A DNA stretch of 64,000 nt from a bacterium (GCA_030431455.1 JAUIJE010000001.1:620001-684000), one strand, 5' to 3'; numbered from the stretch's first letter, positions 19,414 to 29,169 are shown. The notes: a model not told the origin generated them from the letters alone. Translations and numbers: made by a program.

Positions 19414-20588
19414 CCGTGGACAAGCTGCCCACCCCTGACGATCAAGTGGCATTGTGCACGGCGTTTGCCGACGTGCTCGCGTCGGGCGCCGCCGACCAGG
19501 CGGTGAACGGCCCGCTGATCTGGCCCGACGACGAGTGGTTCCCGGACGCGGTGGAGCCGGACGAAGACGGGGTGGCGGTGCTGTTGTTGCGGGTCTTGGG
19601 CTACGCGGGTCTCGATGATGTCGAGGTCTCGGTGCGGTTGTTCGATCACAACGAGGACGCGCTGGCGTGGTGGACGGTCTCGGACGACGACGAGGTCGAG
19701 CTCTGGATCGATGCCGAGGCCACCGAGGACGCCGACCGGCTGGTGGGGCTTTTGTGCCGGATGGTGGCCGGCCTGTGGCGTTTGTTGCACGACCTGCACG
19801 AGGACGACGACGATGACGAGCAACGTCTCATCGACGTCACCGGGGTCGCGCTCGGGTTCGGCGCGATCTTGGCCAATGCCGCCGACCTCACGCGGACCAC
19901 CGGCGGCCTCGACGGGCGGTGGGCGTGGTCCACCCTCACCCGGTCGTCGCTGGGGGCGCTTCATCCCGTCCAGTTCGCGTACTTGTTGGCCATCCAGTGT
20001 CATGTGCGCGATGACCCCGCCGAGACCAAACGCATGCGCGGCTTTTTGGAATCGAACCCGCGGGCCGCGTTCGACGCCGCCCGGCGGTCGGTGACCGCCG
20101 CGCCCCCCGCGATCAGCGCCGGTCTGATCCGCCGGCGCCCGCGCGCGGCGTGCGAGGCGGACTGGTCCGCGCTGAAAGCCCCGTACGCGTTTGAGCCGAT
20201 CGCGGCGGGCGACGCCGCGTCCTTCGCCGCCGCCGATGTGGAGAGCGCGGTGGGGGGCGCGCCGACCTTCGCGGTGTGGCGCAACCAGACCTGGACCTGG
20301 GCCGGGCTCGGCGGGGGCGTGGGCGTCCTCGGGGGCCTCGCGGGGGCGGCGATCGCCGCGACCCCGGTGGTGCTGGGGCTCGGCATCGCCGCCGGACTGG
20401 GCGGGGGGTGGGCCGTCGGGCGGCAGCGCAGCGGCTGGGTCTGCGCCGACCCCGACTGCGAGGCTGGGCTCGACGAGCCGGACGGCACCTGTCCCGGGTG
20501 TGGCCGCGCGGTGGCCGGCGCCATCGCCCGCGCCGACGACCGGCTCGACGCCGAAGACCGCTGGCGCCGGGAGCGCGCGTCAGATTGA
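19410..20588 (+). CDS. Unknown protein with glycine-zipper segment and zinc ribbon
   Basis: A 392-residue protein I cannot assign to a family. The first 250 residues are acidic, with an extreme run of Asp near 132-137 (DLHEDDDDDE). A hydrophobic Gly/Ala-rich stretch at about 290-335 (GGVGVLGGLAGAAIAATPVV) looks like one or two membrane helices with glycine zippers. A C-terminal zinc ribbon follows: CADPDC then CPGC. The start is GTG 19410 (overlapping the EVE stop) or GTG 19416. Membrane anchoring with a cytoplasmic or external ribbon is inference. Confidence 0.7.
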   Translation: MTVDKLPTPDDQVALCTAFADVLASGAADQAVNGPLIWPDDEWFPDAVEPDEDGVAVLLLRVLGYAGLDDVEVSVRLFDHNEDALAWWTVSDDDEVELWIDAEATEDADRLVGLLCRMVAGLWRLLHDLHEDDDDDEQRLIDVTGVALGFGAILANAADLTRTTGGLDGRWAWSTLTRSSLGALHPVQFAYLLAIQCHVRDDPAETKRMRGFLESNPRAAFDAARRSVTAAPPAISAGLIRRRPRAACEADWSALKAPYAFEPIAAGDAASFAAADVESAVGGAPTFAVWRNQTWTWAGLGGGVGVLGGLAGAAIAATPVVLGLGIAAGLGGGWAVGRQRSGWVCADPDCEAGLDEPDGTCPGCGRAVAGAIARADDRLDAEDRWRRERASD

Positions 20589-20603
20589 ACGCGGCCGTTC
20601 GGT

Positions 20604-20918
20604 CTACTCAGCGAACACCACGTCGAGACCGATCAGGGCCACCCCCGACAACATGCCGAGGCCGCCCACCGCGGTGACCGCCACCCCGGTCCCGAGGATG
20701 CCCCACTGCACCGCGCGCGGGGTGTTGCGCTCCCCGCTGTCGAGGAGCGACGCGCCCCCCATGACCGCGGCCGCGCCGAGGGCGGTGACCGCGCTGAACA
20801 CCCCGATGCTGATCGCGCCCGCCGCCGACAGCGGCGCGCTCCCGGTGTCGACCTCTTCGGCCGCGCCCGCGGGACGGCACAGCGCACACACCAACAACAA
20901 AACCAACCAGGGACGCAT
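20604..20918 (-). CDS. Small secreted or membrane protein of unknown function
   Basis: A 104-residue protein. It begins with a signal peptide (MRPWLVLLLVCALCRPAGA, cleavage near AGA-AEE) and continues with two hydrophobic Gly/Ala-rich segments (GAISIGVFSAVTALGAAAV and WGILGTGVAVTAVGGLGML) that could span the membrane. I use ATG 20918 rather than the in-frame GTG at 20942 because the signal peptide begins there. It converges with the preceding gene (15-bp gap) and diverges from the beta-oxidation operon. No family recognised. Confidence 0.65.
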   Translation of the reverse strand: MRPWLVLLLVCALCRPAGAAEEVDTGSAPLSAAGAISIGVFSAVTALGAAAVMGGASLLDSGERNTPRAVQWGILGTGVAVTAVGGLGMLSGVALIGLDVVFAE

Positions 20919-21067
20919 CCTGCGACATGTAGCACCTCGCACGACCTGACAAAAGCGACCCGGACGGGGTGAAGGTGCTCGTCGGGGCAGGGCCGATTTG
21001 CTACCCGGCTCTCGAGGGTGGACCCGCCGTCGGGGTGGGATCGGAGCCCGGCCGTTTCGGAGGATTC

Positions 21068-23473
21068 ATGCGACACAAGCCGTTCAAAAAAGTCTGCGTC
21101 ATCGGCGCGGGGATCATGGGGCAGGGCATCGCCGCTCACCTCGCCAACGCGCGCACCGAGGTGCTGCTCCTCGACATCGTGCCCCCCAAGCACGGCGAGG
21201 GCGATCCCCCGAAAGACAGCAAAGCGTTTCGCAACAAGTTCTCCGCGGGTGGGCTGCAAAAAGCGATCAAAGCCAAGCCCGCGCTGTTCCTCACCAAGGA
21301 CGACGCCCGCCTGGTCGAGGTGGGCAACCTCGAAGACGACCTGGACCGGCTCAAGGAATGTGACTGGGTCGTCGAGGTGGTGATCGAGAACCTCAAGATC
21401 AAGCAGTCGCTGTTCGAGAAGCTCGAGAAGGCGGTGGGCGACGACACCATCATCACCTCCAACACCTCGGGCCTGTCCATCGAGGGCATGACCGAGGGCC
21501 GCAGCGAGAGCTTCAAGAAGCGCTTCTGCGTGACCCACTTCTTCAACCCCGTCCGCTACATGGACCTCCTCGAGATCGTGGCCGGCAAGGAGACCGACCC
21601 CGCGGTCATCGAGCGCATGACCTGGTTCGGCGAGAACGTGCTCGGCAAGGGCATTGTGATGGGCAAGGACACGCCCAACTTCGTGGCCAACCGCATCGGC
21701 GTGTTCGGCATGATGGAGACCATGCGGGTGATGATGAAGGACGGCCTCAGCCTCGAGGAGGTCGACGCCACCTTCGGTCCCGCCATGGGCCGGGCGAAGT
21801 CCGCGGTGTTCCGCACCGCCGACGTGGTCGGTCTCGACACCTTCGTGCACGTCGCGCAGAACTGCTGGGACAACCTCGGCCACGACGAGCGCCATGATGT
21901 GTTCGAGGTGCCGGCTTGGCTCAAAAAGATGGTCGACGAGGGCTATCTCGGGTCCAAGACCAAGCAGGGGTTCTACAAAAAAGAGGGCAAGACGATCATG
22001 GCCCTCGACACCCAGAAGCTCAAAGACGGGGTGCTCGAGTACCGCGAAAAGGAAAAGGTCCGCACCGAGTCGCTGGGCGCGATCCGCAACATCGAGGACC
22101 TCGACGAGAAAATCGCGTCGCTCACCTTCGGCGAGGACCAGACGGCCAAGCTCGCCTGGCAAGTGACGATGGCGACCGCGGTCTATTCGGCCAACCGCAT
22201 GGGCGAAATTGCGGACAGCGTGGTCGACATCGACAACGGCGTGAAGTGGGGCTTCAAGTACGAGCGCGGTCCCTTCGAGACCTGGGACGCGATGGGCGTG
22301 GCCCGCTCGGTGGAGCGCTGGGAAAAAGAGGGCGGCACCGTGCCCGGCTGGGTCAAGGACATGCTGAAGGCCGGGCGGGAGTCGTTCTACGCGTTCGAAA
22401 ACGGCGCCCGCACGGTGTGGGATCCCAACCAGAAAAAGGCCGTGCCCGTCGAGACCGGGCCCGCGGAGATGACGTTCCTCGACATCAAACGCGAAAAGTC
22501 CAACATCGTGAAGGACGGGTTCTCGGCCAGCCTCGTCGACCTCGGGGACGGCGTGCTCGCGTGCGAGTTCCACTCCAAAATGAACGCCCTCGACACCGAG
22601 ATCATGGACTTCCTCAACGAGGGCATGGACCTCTGCGAGGAGGGCAAGTTCGAGGCGCTGGTGGTGGCCAACGACGGCCCCAACTTCTGCGTCGGGGCGA
22701 ACATTCTGATGATTTTCATGGCCGCGCAGCAGCAAGAGTGGGAGCAGCTGGGCAACACCATCCACGCGTTCCAGTCGACGATGCAACGCCTGAAGTACTC
22801 GAGCATCCCCACCGTGGCCGCGCCGTTTCAGCTCACGCTCGGCGGGGGCTGTGAGGTCGCGATGTGGTGCAATCGCATTCGGGCCCACGCCGAGACCTAC
22901 ATCGGCCTGGTCGAGGTGGGCGTCGGCCTGCTCCCCGGGGCGGGCGGCAACATCGAGCTGCTCGCGCGCACCCTCGAAGGGGCGCCGGACACCCCGACGT
23001 TCCCCGTCGAGCCCTTGCTCCAGCGCGTGTTCGAACAGATCGCGATGGCCAAGGTCGCGACCTCGGCCGAGGAGGGCCGCGACATGTTGTTCCTCGCCCC
23101 CTCCGACGGGGTGACGCTCAACCGTCGTCAGCTGCTCAACGCGGCCAAGCAAGAGGCGCTGGGCATGGCCCGGGCCGGCTTCGTGCCCCCGAAAAAGCGC
23201 GTGTTCCGTCTGCCCGGCAAGGGCGCGATGGCCACCTTCGAAATGGTGGTGCAGTCGATGAAAGACGGCGGCTTTGTGTCCGAACACGACATGAAGATCG
23301 CGATGAAGATCGCGAGCGTGCTCACCGGCGGCGATACCTCGTCGACGGTGAAGGTCACCGAGGATCGTTTGCTCGAACTTGAGCGCGAAGCGTTCCTCTC
23401 GCTGTGCGGCGAGGAAAAGACCCAAGCCCGCATCGCCCACATGCTCGAAAAGAACAAACCGCTCCGGAACTGA
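21068..23473 (+). CDS. fadN: FadN-type 3-hydroxyacyl-CoA dehydrogenase/enoyl-CoA hydratase
   Basis: A beta-oxidation enzyme of 801 residues with the dehydrogenase domains first and the hydratase domain last, the order of Bacillus FadN and the reverse of E. coli FadB. The N-terminal NAD-binding motif VIGAGIMGQGIAAHLA is at residues 11-26, with THFFNPVRYMDLLEIV further on; the crotonase-fold domain begins near residue 480 and contains NFCVGANI and the oxyanion-hole region LGGGCEVA. A GGAGG five bases before ATG 21068 decides the start; the frame is open 99 bp further upstream. The thiolase gene follows 21 bp later. Confidence 0.93.
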   Translation: MRHKPFKKVCVIGAGIMGQGIAAHLANARTEVLLLDIVPPKHGEGDPPKDSKAFRNKFSAGGLQKAIKAKPALFLTKDDARLVEVGNLEDDLDRLKECDWVVEVVIENLKIKQSLFEKLEKAVGDDTIITSNTSGLSIEGMTEGRSESFKKRFCVTHFFNPVRYMDLLEIVAGKETDPAVIERMTWFGENVLGKGIVMGKDTPNFVANRIGVFGMMETMRVMMKDGLSLEEVDATFGPAMGRAKSAVFRTADVVGLDTFVHVAQNCWDNLGHDERHDVFEVPAWLKKMVDEGYLGSKTKQGFYKKEGKTIMALDTQKLKDGVLEYREKEKVRTESLGAIRNIEDLDEKIASLTFGEDQTAKLAWQVTMATAVYSANRMGEIADSVVDIDNGVKWGFKYERGPFETWDAMGVARSVERWEKEGGTVPGWVKDMLKAGRESFYAFENGARTVWDPNQKKAVPVETGPAEMTFLDIKREKSNIVKDGFSASLVDLGDGVLACEFHSKMNALDTEIMDFLNEGMDLCEEGKFEALVVANDGPNFCVGANILMIFMAAQQQEWEQLGNTIHAFQSTMQRLKYSSIPTVAAPFQLTLGGGCEVAMWCNRIRAHAETYIGLVEVGVGLLPGAGGNIELLARTLEGAPDTPTFPVEPLLQRVFEQIAMAKVATSAEEGRDMLFLAPSDGVTLNRRQLLNAAKQEALGMARAGFVPPKKRVFRLPGKGAMATFEMVVQSMKDGGFVSEHDMKIAMKIASVLTGGDTSSTVKVTEDRLLELEREAFLSLCGEEKTQARIAHMLEKNKPLRN

Positions 23474-23494
23474 GCCTTCCGAGGAGAACAGATC

Positions 23495-24655
23495 ATGAAA
23501 GAAGTCGCTATTCTCTCGGCCGTGCGCACGGCCATCGGCAAAGGCAACAAGGGCACGCTCAAGGACACGCGTCCAGATACATTGGCGGGCCACGCGATCC
23601 AGGCCGCGGTGGCGCGCAGCGGGGCCAAGCCCGCGGACGTCGAGGACGTGATCCTCGGCTGCGCGATGCCCGAGGGCGAACAAGGCATGAACGTGGCCCG
23701 CATCGCGAGCTTCCTCGCCGGCCTGCCCGACGAGACCTCGGCCGCGACCCTGAACCGCTTTTGCAGCTCGGGCCTCAACGCCGTGGCCGAGATCGCCAAG
23801 TCGATCATGGTCGGCCAGATCGACGCCGGGGTCGGCGGGGGCGTGGAGTCCATGAGCATGGTGCCCATGGGCGGTCACAAACCCTCGGCCAACCCCGAGC
23901 TGATGCACGACTACCCCGCGGCCTACACCCCCATGGGCATCACCGCGGAGAACGTCGCCCAGAAGTACAAGGTGTCGCGCGAGGACCAGGACGCGTTCGC
24001 CTTCGAGAGCCACCAGCGCGCGAGCAAGGCCATCGCCGCGGGGCACTTCAAGGACGAGATCGTGCCCATCGAGGTCGACGTGTTCACCGACGCGGGCAAG
24101 AAGACCGTCACCTTCGACACCGACGAAGGCCCGCGGGCGGACACCTCCCTCGAGGTGCTCGGCAAGCTTCGGCCGGTTTTTGCCATCAAGGGCACGGTGA
24201 CCGCGGGCAACGCCTCGCAGATCTCCGACGGGGCCGCCGCGGTGATGATGATGGAAGCGGACAAAGCCAAAAAGGAAGGGCGCGACATCGTGGCCTACTT
24301 CCGTTCGTTCGTGACCGCGGGGGTCGACCCTTCGATCATGGGCATTGGGCCGATTCCCGCGGTGCGCAAGCTGCTCGAAAAGACCGGCGTGGACCTGAAG
24401 GACGTGGGCGTCATCGAGCTCAACGAGGCCTTCGCCGCGCAGTCGTTGCCCTGCATCCGCGAGCTCGGCCTCGACGTGGAGAAGGTCAACCCCAACGGGG
24501 GCGCCATCGCCCTCGGCCACCCGCTGGGCTGCACCGGGGCGCGCCAAGTCGCGACCATCCTGCCCGAGATGAAGCGCCGCAAAGCGCGCTACGGCATCGT
24601 GACGATGTGCATCGGCGGGGGCATGGGCGCGGCCGGCCTCATCGAAATGGCCTAG
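23495..24655 (+). CDS. fadA: Acetyl-CoA acyltransferase (3-ketoacyl-CoA thiolase)
   Basis: Cleaves 3-ketoacyl-CoA to acetyl-CoA and a shortened acyl-CoA, the last beta-oxidation step. The 386 residues match thiolase length. The catalytic residues are Cys90 (RFCSSGLNA), His342 ([10 protein letters not shown]) and Cys372 ([10 protein letters not shown]). A GAGGAG ribosome site precedes the ATG. It forms an operon with the FadN-type gene upstream, the arrangement seen in Bacillus fadNA. Its stop overlaps the end of the convergent minus-strand gene by 4 bp. A biosynthetic acetoacetyl-CoA thiolase role is less likely in this context. Confidence 0.94.
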   Translation: MKEVAILSAVRTAIGKGNKGTLKDTRPDTLAGHAIQAAVARSGAKPADVEDVILGCAMPEGEQGMNVARIASFLAGLPDETSAATLNRFCSSGLNAVAEIAKSIMVGQIDAGVGGGVESMSMVPMGGHKPSANPELMHDYPAAYTPMGITAENVAQKYKVSREDQDAFAFESHQRASKAIAAGHFKDEIVPIEVDVFTDAGKKTVTFDTDEGPRADTSLEVLGKLRPVFAIKGTVTAGNASQISDGAAAVMMMEADKAKKEGRDIVAYFRSFVTAGVDPSIMGIGPIPAVRKLLEKTGVDLKDVGVIELNEAFAAQSLPCIRELGLDVEKVNPNGGAIALGHPLGCTGARQVATILPEMKRRKARYGIVTMCIGGGMGAAGLIEMA

Positions 24656-25755
24656 CGCGGGCCACGACGAGCGCCCGAGCGGGCGTCTGGGACGTTCCCC
24701 TCGGAAAACCAGTCCGCGTCGTCGGTGTCGCGCTCGCCCGCCGCGGCGGGCGCGTCCTCGGCGCGGTTCGGCTCTCGGTAAATCGGGAGCCGAATCTCCT
24801 CGAACACGTCCTGGGCAAACGGCGGGAAGGCCTTTTTCCCAGGGCGCCTGGCGCGCAGCTCCATCACACACACCGCGTCGTCGTCGGCCACCACCGCCAC
24901 CCCCACGTCGCGGGGGCTGAACGCGTCCTCGTCGACGCGCATGAACGCGGTGGCGGCCCGGGCCCCCACCGTGGGCAGATCTGGCGCGCGCAACGCTGTA
25001 TCATTGTCACGGGCCCAGGCCCGGGACCGCTCGTCGACCGCGGCGTGGGGGTCGTCGGTCCCCGGGGTGAGCGGGGCGCAGTAGACCCGCAGCCATGACT
25101 TCGTCCGGGGATGAACAAAAAGCGCGGTCAGGTCGGGCCGGTCCTCGTCGTCGGGGTCGAGGGCGTAGGGGGCCCAGTCGTGCAACCACAGCTCGACCCG
25201 GCCGTCCCCCCAGGTCCACCGCTCACCCACCGCGCCGAAACGGCTCGCTTCATACACCGACGTGCCTTGGCCCCACACAAACAGCGCCAGCATGAGCACG
25301 CTCATCGCCGTTCCCACGCGCGTGCGGCGCGGACCCGGTCGGCCCACGAGCAACAGCCCCCAGCCGAGCGCGACCGCGAGGCCGAGGCCTCCCACCGCCA
25401 CCGAGTCGTTGGCCACGCCCCCGGCCCCCAACAGGGCCACGCCCGCGACAAGCCACAGGGCCACCCCCCGCGCCAGCCGGACCCGGCGCAACAGCCCGAG
25501 CGAGATGGGACCGACGACAACCGCGAGCGCCCACATCGTCCCCGCCCCCGTGTTCGGCACGCGCTGGGCCACCGCGGACGCGACCAGAAAGCCCACCGAC
25601 CAGCTGAGCAGCACCCAGCCGGCCGCGCGCCAGGCGCGGGGGAACGCTTGTTCGGCCGCGTCGGGCTGCCACAGGGCCGAGGCCCGGGCGTCGTCGTCGT
25701 CGAAAGGCTGCGCCGCGCTGGTGGCGGCCGGTCCGGTGGGGGGCACATCGCTCAT
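24652..25755 (-). CDS. Multi-pass membrane protein of unknown function
   Basis: A 367-residue protein. After a 45-residue acidic cytoplasmic-type N-terminus, about five hydrophobic helices can be traced between residues 45 and 160 (for example GWVLLSWSVGFLVASAVA, TMWALAVVVGPISLGLL, GVALWLVAGVALLGAGG). A soluble domain of about 200 residues follows, including LFVHPRTKSWLRVYCAPL. I do not recognise a family. It converges on fadA with a 4-bp overlap and diverges from the lipoprotein gene at 25851. Confidence 0.7.
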   Translation of the reverse strand: MSDVPPTGPAATSAAQPFDDDDARASALWQPDAAEQAFPRAWRAAGWVLLSWSVGFLVASAVAQRVPNTGAGTMWALAVVVGPISLGLLRRVRLARGVALWLVAGVALLGAGGVANDSVAVGGLGLAVALGWGLLLVGRPGPRRTRVGTAMSVLMLALFVWGQGTSVYEASRFGAVGERWTWGDGRVELWLHDWAPYALDPDDEDRPDLTALFVHPRTKSWLRVYCAPLTPGTDDPHAAVDERSRAWARDNDTALRAPDLPTVGARAATAFMRVDEDAFSPRDVGVAVVADDDAVCVMELRARRPGKKAFPPFAQDVFEEIRLPIYREPNRAEDAPAAAGERDTDDADWFSEGNVPDARSGARRGPR

Positions 25756-25850
25756 GCCTCAGTCTCGCGTTCCCGGGCGCGCGGGTAAAGGGTGGGCCCA
25801 GGGGGACGGGAGCGGTTGTGCGCCGGACCGCGGGATGCGACATCGACGAC

Positions 25851-26504
25851 ATGCCCCGCGCGACCGCAGCTTGGTTGGCCCTTTGGGCGCTCGCGTTCGT
25901 GGGCGCCTGTACCGGGGGCGTGCCCGACGACGACGCGGGGGTGCTCGTCGACGGGGGCGTCGAGCCCGGTCCGTTCATCGCCCGGGTCGTGTCCTACGCA
26001 TTGGGCGCAGGCGCCGGCCACGGCGAGGACGCGCTCCCCGGCATCGTGATGGGCCCGCCCGACGGCTATGGCGACGCGGCGGGGTCGGTGGACGTGCTCA
26101 GCCTCGGCCGCGGGGGCCACGTGGTGGTCGAGCTCGGCCAGGATGTGGTCGACGGCGAGGGCGCCGACTTTGTGGTGTTCGAAAACGCGTTCGAGTACGG
26201 CACCGGCCTGTTCACCGAGCCGGGCGAGGTCGCGGTCAGCCTCGACGGTGATGCGTTCGAGACCTTCCCCTGCGACCCCGAGACGGGAACTGGATGCGCC
26301 GGCCAGCGCCCGGTCTACGCGGCCTCAGGCAATGACATTGACCCCCTCGGCCCCGACGCGGGGGGCGACCGCTTCGATCTCGCCGAGGTGGGCCTGGACC
26401 GCGCCCGGTTCATCCGCGTCACCGACGTGGGCGACGCCCCCATCCCCCCCGACACCACCAACAACGGCTTCGACCTCGACGCCGCCGCCGCCCTCCATCG
26501 CTAG
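25851..26504 (+). CDS. Lipoprotein with cell-surface-type domain
   Basis: A 217-residue predicted lipoprotein. The signal peptide LALWALAFVGAC contains a good lipobox (VGAC), followed by an Asp/Gly-rich linker. The mature domain has the pattern VDVLSLGRGGHVVVEL and DFVVFENAFEYG, and later GDRFDLAEVGL and FIRVTD. Proteins with this pattern are annotated as cell surface proteins in Myxococcota and related bacteria, with a probable beta-sandwich; function unproven. I use ATG 25851 so the protein starts with the signal peptide, although the frame opens at GTG 25818. Confidence 0.75.
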   Translation: MPRATAAWLALWALAFVGACTGGVPDDDAGVLVDGGVEPGPFIARVVSYALGAGAGHGEDALPGIVMGPPDGYGDAAGSVDVLSLGRGGHVVVELGQDVVDGEGADFVVFENAFEYGTGLFTEPGEVAVSLDGDAFETFPCDPETGTGCAGQRPVYAASGNDIDPLGPDAGGDRFDLAEVGLDRARFIRVTDVGDAPIPPDTTNNGFDLDAAAALHR

Positions 26505-26584
26505 CGGGCCCGCGCAGCGCGTTCGCCTCGCTCGGCTCACGTTGCGCGGCGAGCCCAACGGGCGAGCATCGCCGCAACGTCGAA

Positions 26585-27430
26585 TCAATACTGGACGGGG
26601 GCGACGCGAAAGGCGCTGATCATCGACTCTTCGGGGCCGTCCCCCGAGAGGTTCACCACCGTGAACTCGCCGTCCCCCTCGTCGACCTTGGTCAAGCGGT
26701 ACCGCATCTGGCTGTTCTTGCCGTGCACGGTGAACCGCACGTATTTGCCCGTGGCCGACCACTTGCCGGTGATGCGGCGGGGCTTGCCCTCGAGCAGGGG
26801 CTCGTAGCTGTACTTGAACGACCCGTCGAGGCTGAACGTCAGGGTGCGCTCGGGCGCGTCGGGGTTGTCGATCCAGGTGTGCAGCAGGCGCCGCGACGGG
26901 GTGTTGAGGCCGCGGAGCTTGGACCCAATGCTCGAACCCGTGAGTTCTGTTCGGCGGTCCTTGAGCAGGACTTCGGCGATGCAGACCGGCGCGTCCGGCT
27001 TCTTGCCGTCGCGCACCTCGACCACTTCGACGATGAGGCGCGAGCTTTTGATCGGGGGGTCGAGCTTGACCGCTTGCATCTGGTCGCTGTCGCGCAGCTC
27101 GAGGTTCCGCTGGGTTTGGCCGTCGAGCAGGCGCACGACCTTCGGCCGCGCGTTTTTCTTGTCGATCTTGCCGCCCGAAACCGGCCCGACGATGAAGCCG
27201 ATCTCGGTGATGCGCTGGGATTTTTCAAAGCCGAACACCAAGCGCTCGCGCGACGGCCCCTTGGACGAACACCAGGTGGTCGTGTCTTTGCCATCGACAG
27301 CGTTGTAGGCGTAGCTCGCGGGCGTACCCTTGTGCAGCTCCGTGCTGGCCTCGACGTACGCCAATTCGCCGGCCGCCGCCGGCATGGCCAGGCCCAGGCA
27401 CAACATCAGGGGCGTCATCTCGCGCATCAT
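26585..27430 (-). CDS. Secreted protein with discoidin-like (NADase-type glycan-binding) domain
   Basis: A 281-residue exported protein with a signal peptide (LMLCLGLAMPAAAG) cut before ELAYVEAS. Residues about 25-160 form a discoidin-like beta-sandwich with NAVDGKDTTTWC, ITEIGFIVG and CIAEVLL, the layout seen in the NADase-type glycan-binding domain. The C-terminal part (SLDGSFKYSYEPLLEGKPRR onward) looks like a small beta-rich domain. Two Met codons open the frame, preceded by AGGGAG. A related domain ends the protein at 44207-45541. Sugar binding is inferred from the domain type. Confidence 0.72.
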   Translation of the reverse strand: MMREMTPLMLCLGLAMPAAAGELAYVEASTELHKGTPASYAYNAVDGKDTTTWCSSKGPSRERLVFGFEKSQRITEIGFIVGPVSGGKIDKKNARPKVVRLLDGQTQRNLELRDSDQMQAVKLDPPIKSSRLIVEVVEVRDGKKPDAPVCIAEVLLKDRRTELTGSSIGSKLRGLNTPSRRLLHTWIDNPDAPERTLTFSLDGSFKYSYEPLLEGKPRRITGKWSATGKYVRFTVHGKNSQMRYRLTKVDEGDGEFTVVNLSGDGPEESMISAFRVAPVQY

Positions 27431-27561
27431 TCTCCCTGTACCCTAGCAACCTAGACCCAATCGCGGGGGGAAGCCACCTTCGAGTGCGGCCGGTGGCGGG
27501 GAGGGGCATTGACCCCGGGCCGGTTCCATTGCACCGACGGGAGAAGCTTGGGAGGTATTCG

Positions 27562-29157
27562 ATGATCTGGTTGCCGAAGCTGCGCGTTGTGGGCGCGTTT
27601 GTGTTGATGGGGGCGCTCGTTGGTGCCTGTGAAAGCGGTCCGAAAGAGGGCGAAGAAGCCACCTACTACGGGAAGAAGTTGGTCGAGCCGGGAGTGGCCA
27701 AAAAAGAGCGCGAGGCGGCGATGACCCACCTCGAGCAGCTCAACAGCAAAGACTCGCTCCCCTACTTGCACCAAGCGCTCGAAGGCACCGAGGTGGAGAT
27801 CAAACCCAAGGCTGCGCAGCTGGTGGGCAACCTCGGCACCAAGGACAGCGTGGGTTCGCTGATCAAGGCCATCGACTTCAAAGCCGGGGCGGGTCGCGAC
27901 AAAAAAGCCCGGGCCGCGGCCTCGACCAACGAGCGGGTGGCCAAAGCCCTGGGCAAGCTCGCCAGCCCCGACAACAGCAATGCCATTGAAGCCTTGAAGC
28001 GGCTGGTGGACAACCGCCACCTCGAGACGCAACTGGCGGCCATCGTGGCGTTGGGCAACCTCAAGGCCACCGACGCGGTGCAGTCGCTGATGGACATCGC
28101 CGAAGGCCACACCAACAACTTCATGGTGAAGAACGCCGCCGAGGCCCTGGGCAAGATCGGCGACGAGAAGGCGGTGCCGATCCTGGTGCGGTTGATGTTC
28201 TTCGAACGCGCGGGGGTCTCGTTCTACGCCGAGTCCAGCTATGCCCTGTTCCAAATTGGCAAGTCCGCGGTCGACCCGTTGTTTGCGGTGTACAACAACA
28301 AGTTCGAGCCCATCGCGGAGTTCCACGTCGAGCCCGGGGTGCAAAAAGCCAAGGCCCTCCAGGTGTTGATGGACATCGGCGGCGACCCCCGCATCAAGAA
28401 GCTCTGCATCGAAGCCGCCGGCATCGACCCCAGCGACACCGCCAACTCGCTCGCCCGGGTGTACGGCTCGCAGTGCGTGGGCCGTCTCGGCTACACCGAG
28501 GCGCTCCCGGTCCTGAAGAAGGGGTGGGACGCCCTCGACCAATCGATCAGCGAGCACGCGCTCAACGCCATGGCCCAGATGGGGGCGAAAAGCGTGGCCA
28601 AGGAGCTCCTCGCGATGACGACGTTCGACGGCTTTGTGCGGCAGTGCCAAGCGCTGGATCGCCGCAACAAGAAGGAAGTGTGCGAGAAGGCCTCGCCGCA
28701 GGTCCGGCCGCCGCGGGTCGAGACCCTGTCCCGCATCGGGTCGGGCGACATGCTCGGTGCGTTCGAGAAGATGATCGCCGACGAGCAGGACGCGAAGCTC
28801 AAGAAGAAGCTTGTCAAAGGCAAAGACCGCATCGCCGCGGCCAAGGACTGCGAGGGCAAAGGCGTCGATTGCTGGATCGAAAAGCTCAAGCACGACAACG
28901 CCCAACAGCGCGAACGCGCCGCCTACGAGTTGACCTGGGACGGCTCCGACAAGGCGGTCGACGCCTTGCTGGGGGCGCTCGGCGACCAAGACAACGAGGC
29001 GCGGTTCGCGGCGATCTTGGGCGTCTGGCGGGCCCTGCCCAAAAAGGGCGTGGCCCGCATCGACGAGATCCTGGCCGACGAAAAAGGCAAGACCCAGTTC
29101 GTGCGCATCAACCAAGACCTGAAGCGCCTGCGCATCAAGCTCGAGCGCGGGTACTGA
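27562..29157 (+). CDS. HEAT-repeat lipoprotein
   Basis: A 531-residue predicted lipoprotein. The signal peptide ends in the lipobox LVGAC at residue 22 to 26. The rest is mainly HEAT/PBS-lyase-type helical repeats, for example VEIKPKAAQLVGNLGTKDS, HLETQLAAIVALGNLKATD and NNFMVKNAAEALGKIGDE, covering about residues 60-270, with more divergent repeats to the end. HEAT arrays normally bind proteins, here in the periplasm or at the envelope. A GGAGG seven bases before ATG 27562 decides the start; the frame is open 78 bp further upstream. It lies just before the 180-bp tandem repeat. Confidence 0.85.
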   Translation: MIWLPKLRVVGAFVLMGALVGACESGPKEGEEATYYGKKLVEPGVAKKEREAAMTHLEQLNSKDSLPYLHQALEGTEVEIKPKAAQLVGNLGTKDSVGSLIKAIDFKAGAGRDKKARAAASTNERVAKALGKLASPDNSNAIEALKRLVDNRHLETQLAAIVALGNLKATDAVQSLMDIAEGHTNNFMVKNAAEALGKIGDEKAVPILVRLMFFERAGVSFYAESSYALFQIGKSAVDPLFAVYNNKFEPIAEFHVEPGVQKAKALQVLMDIGGDPRIKKLCIEAAGIDPSDTANSLARVYGSQCVGRLGYTEALPVLKKGWDALDQSISEHALNAMAQMGAKSVAKELLAMTTFDGFVRQCQALDRRNKKEVCEKASPQVRPPRVETLSRIGSGDMLGAFEKMIADEQDAKLKKKLVKGKDRIAAAKDCEGKGVDCWIEKLKHDNAQQRERAAYELTWDGSDKAVDALLGALGDQDNEARFAAILGVWRALPKKGVARIDEILADEKGKTQFVRINQDLKRLRIKLERGY

Positions 29158-29169
29158 TTCTACGCGTGC

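Noticed and set aside
20633-24871. Minus-strand open frame of 1412 codons across the fad genes
   Set aside because: It is antisense to two clear enzymes with intact active sites; high GC leaves long shadow frames without domain content.
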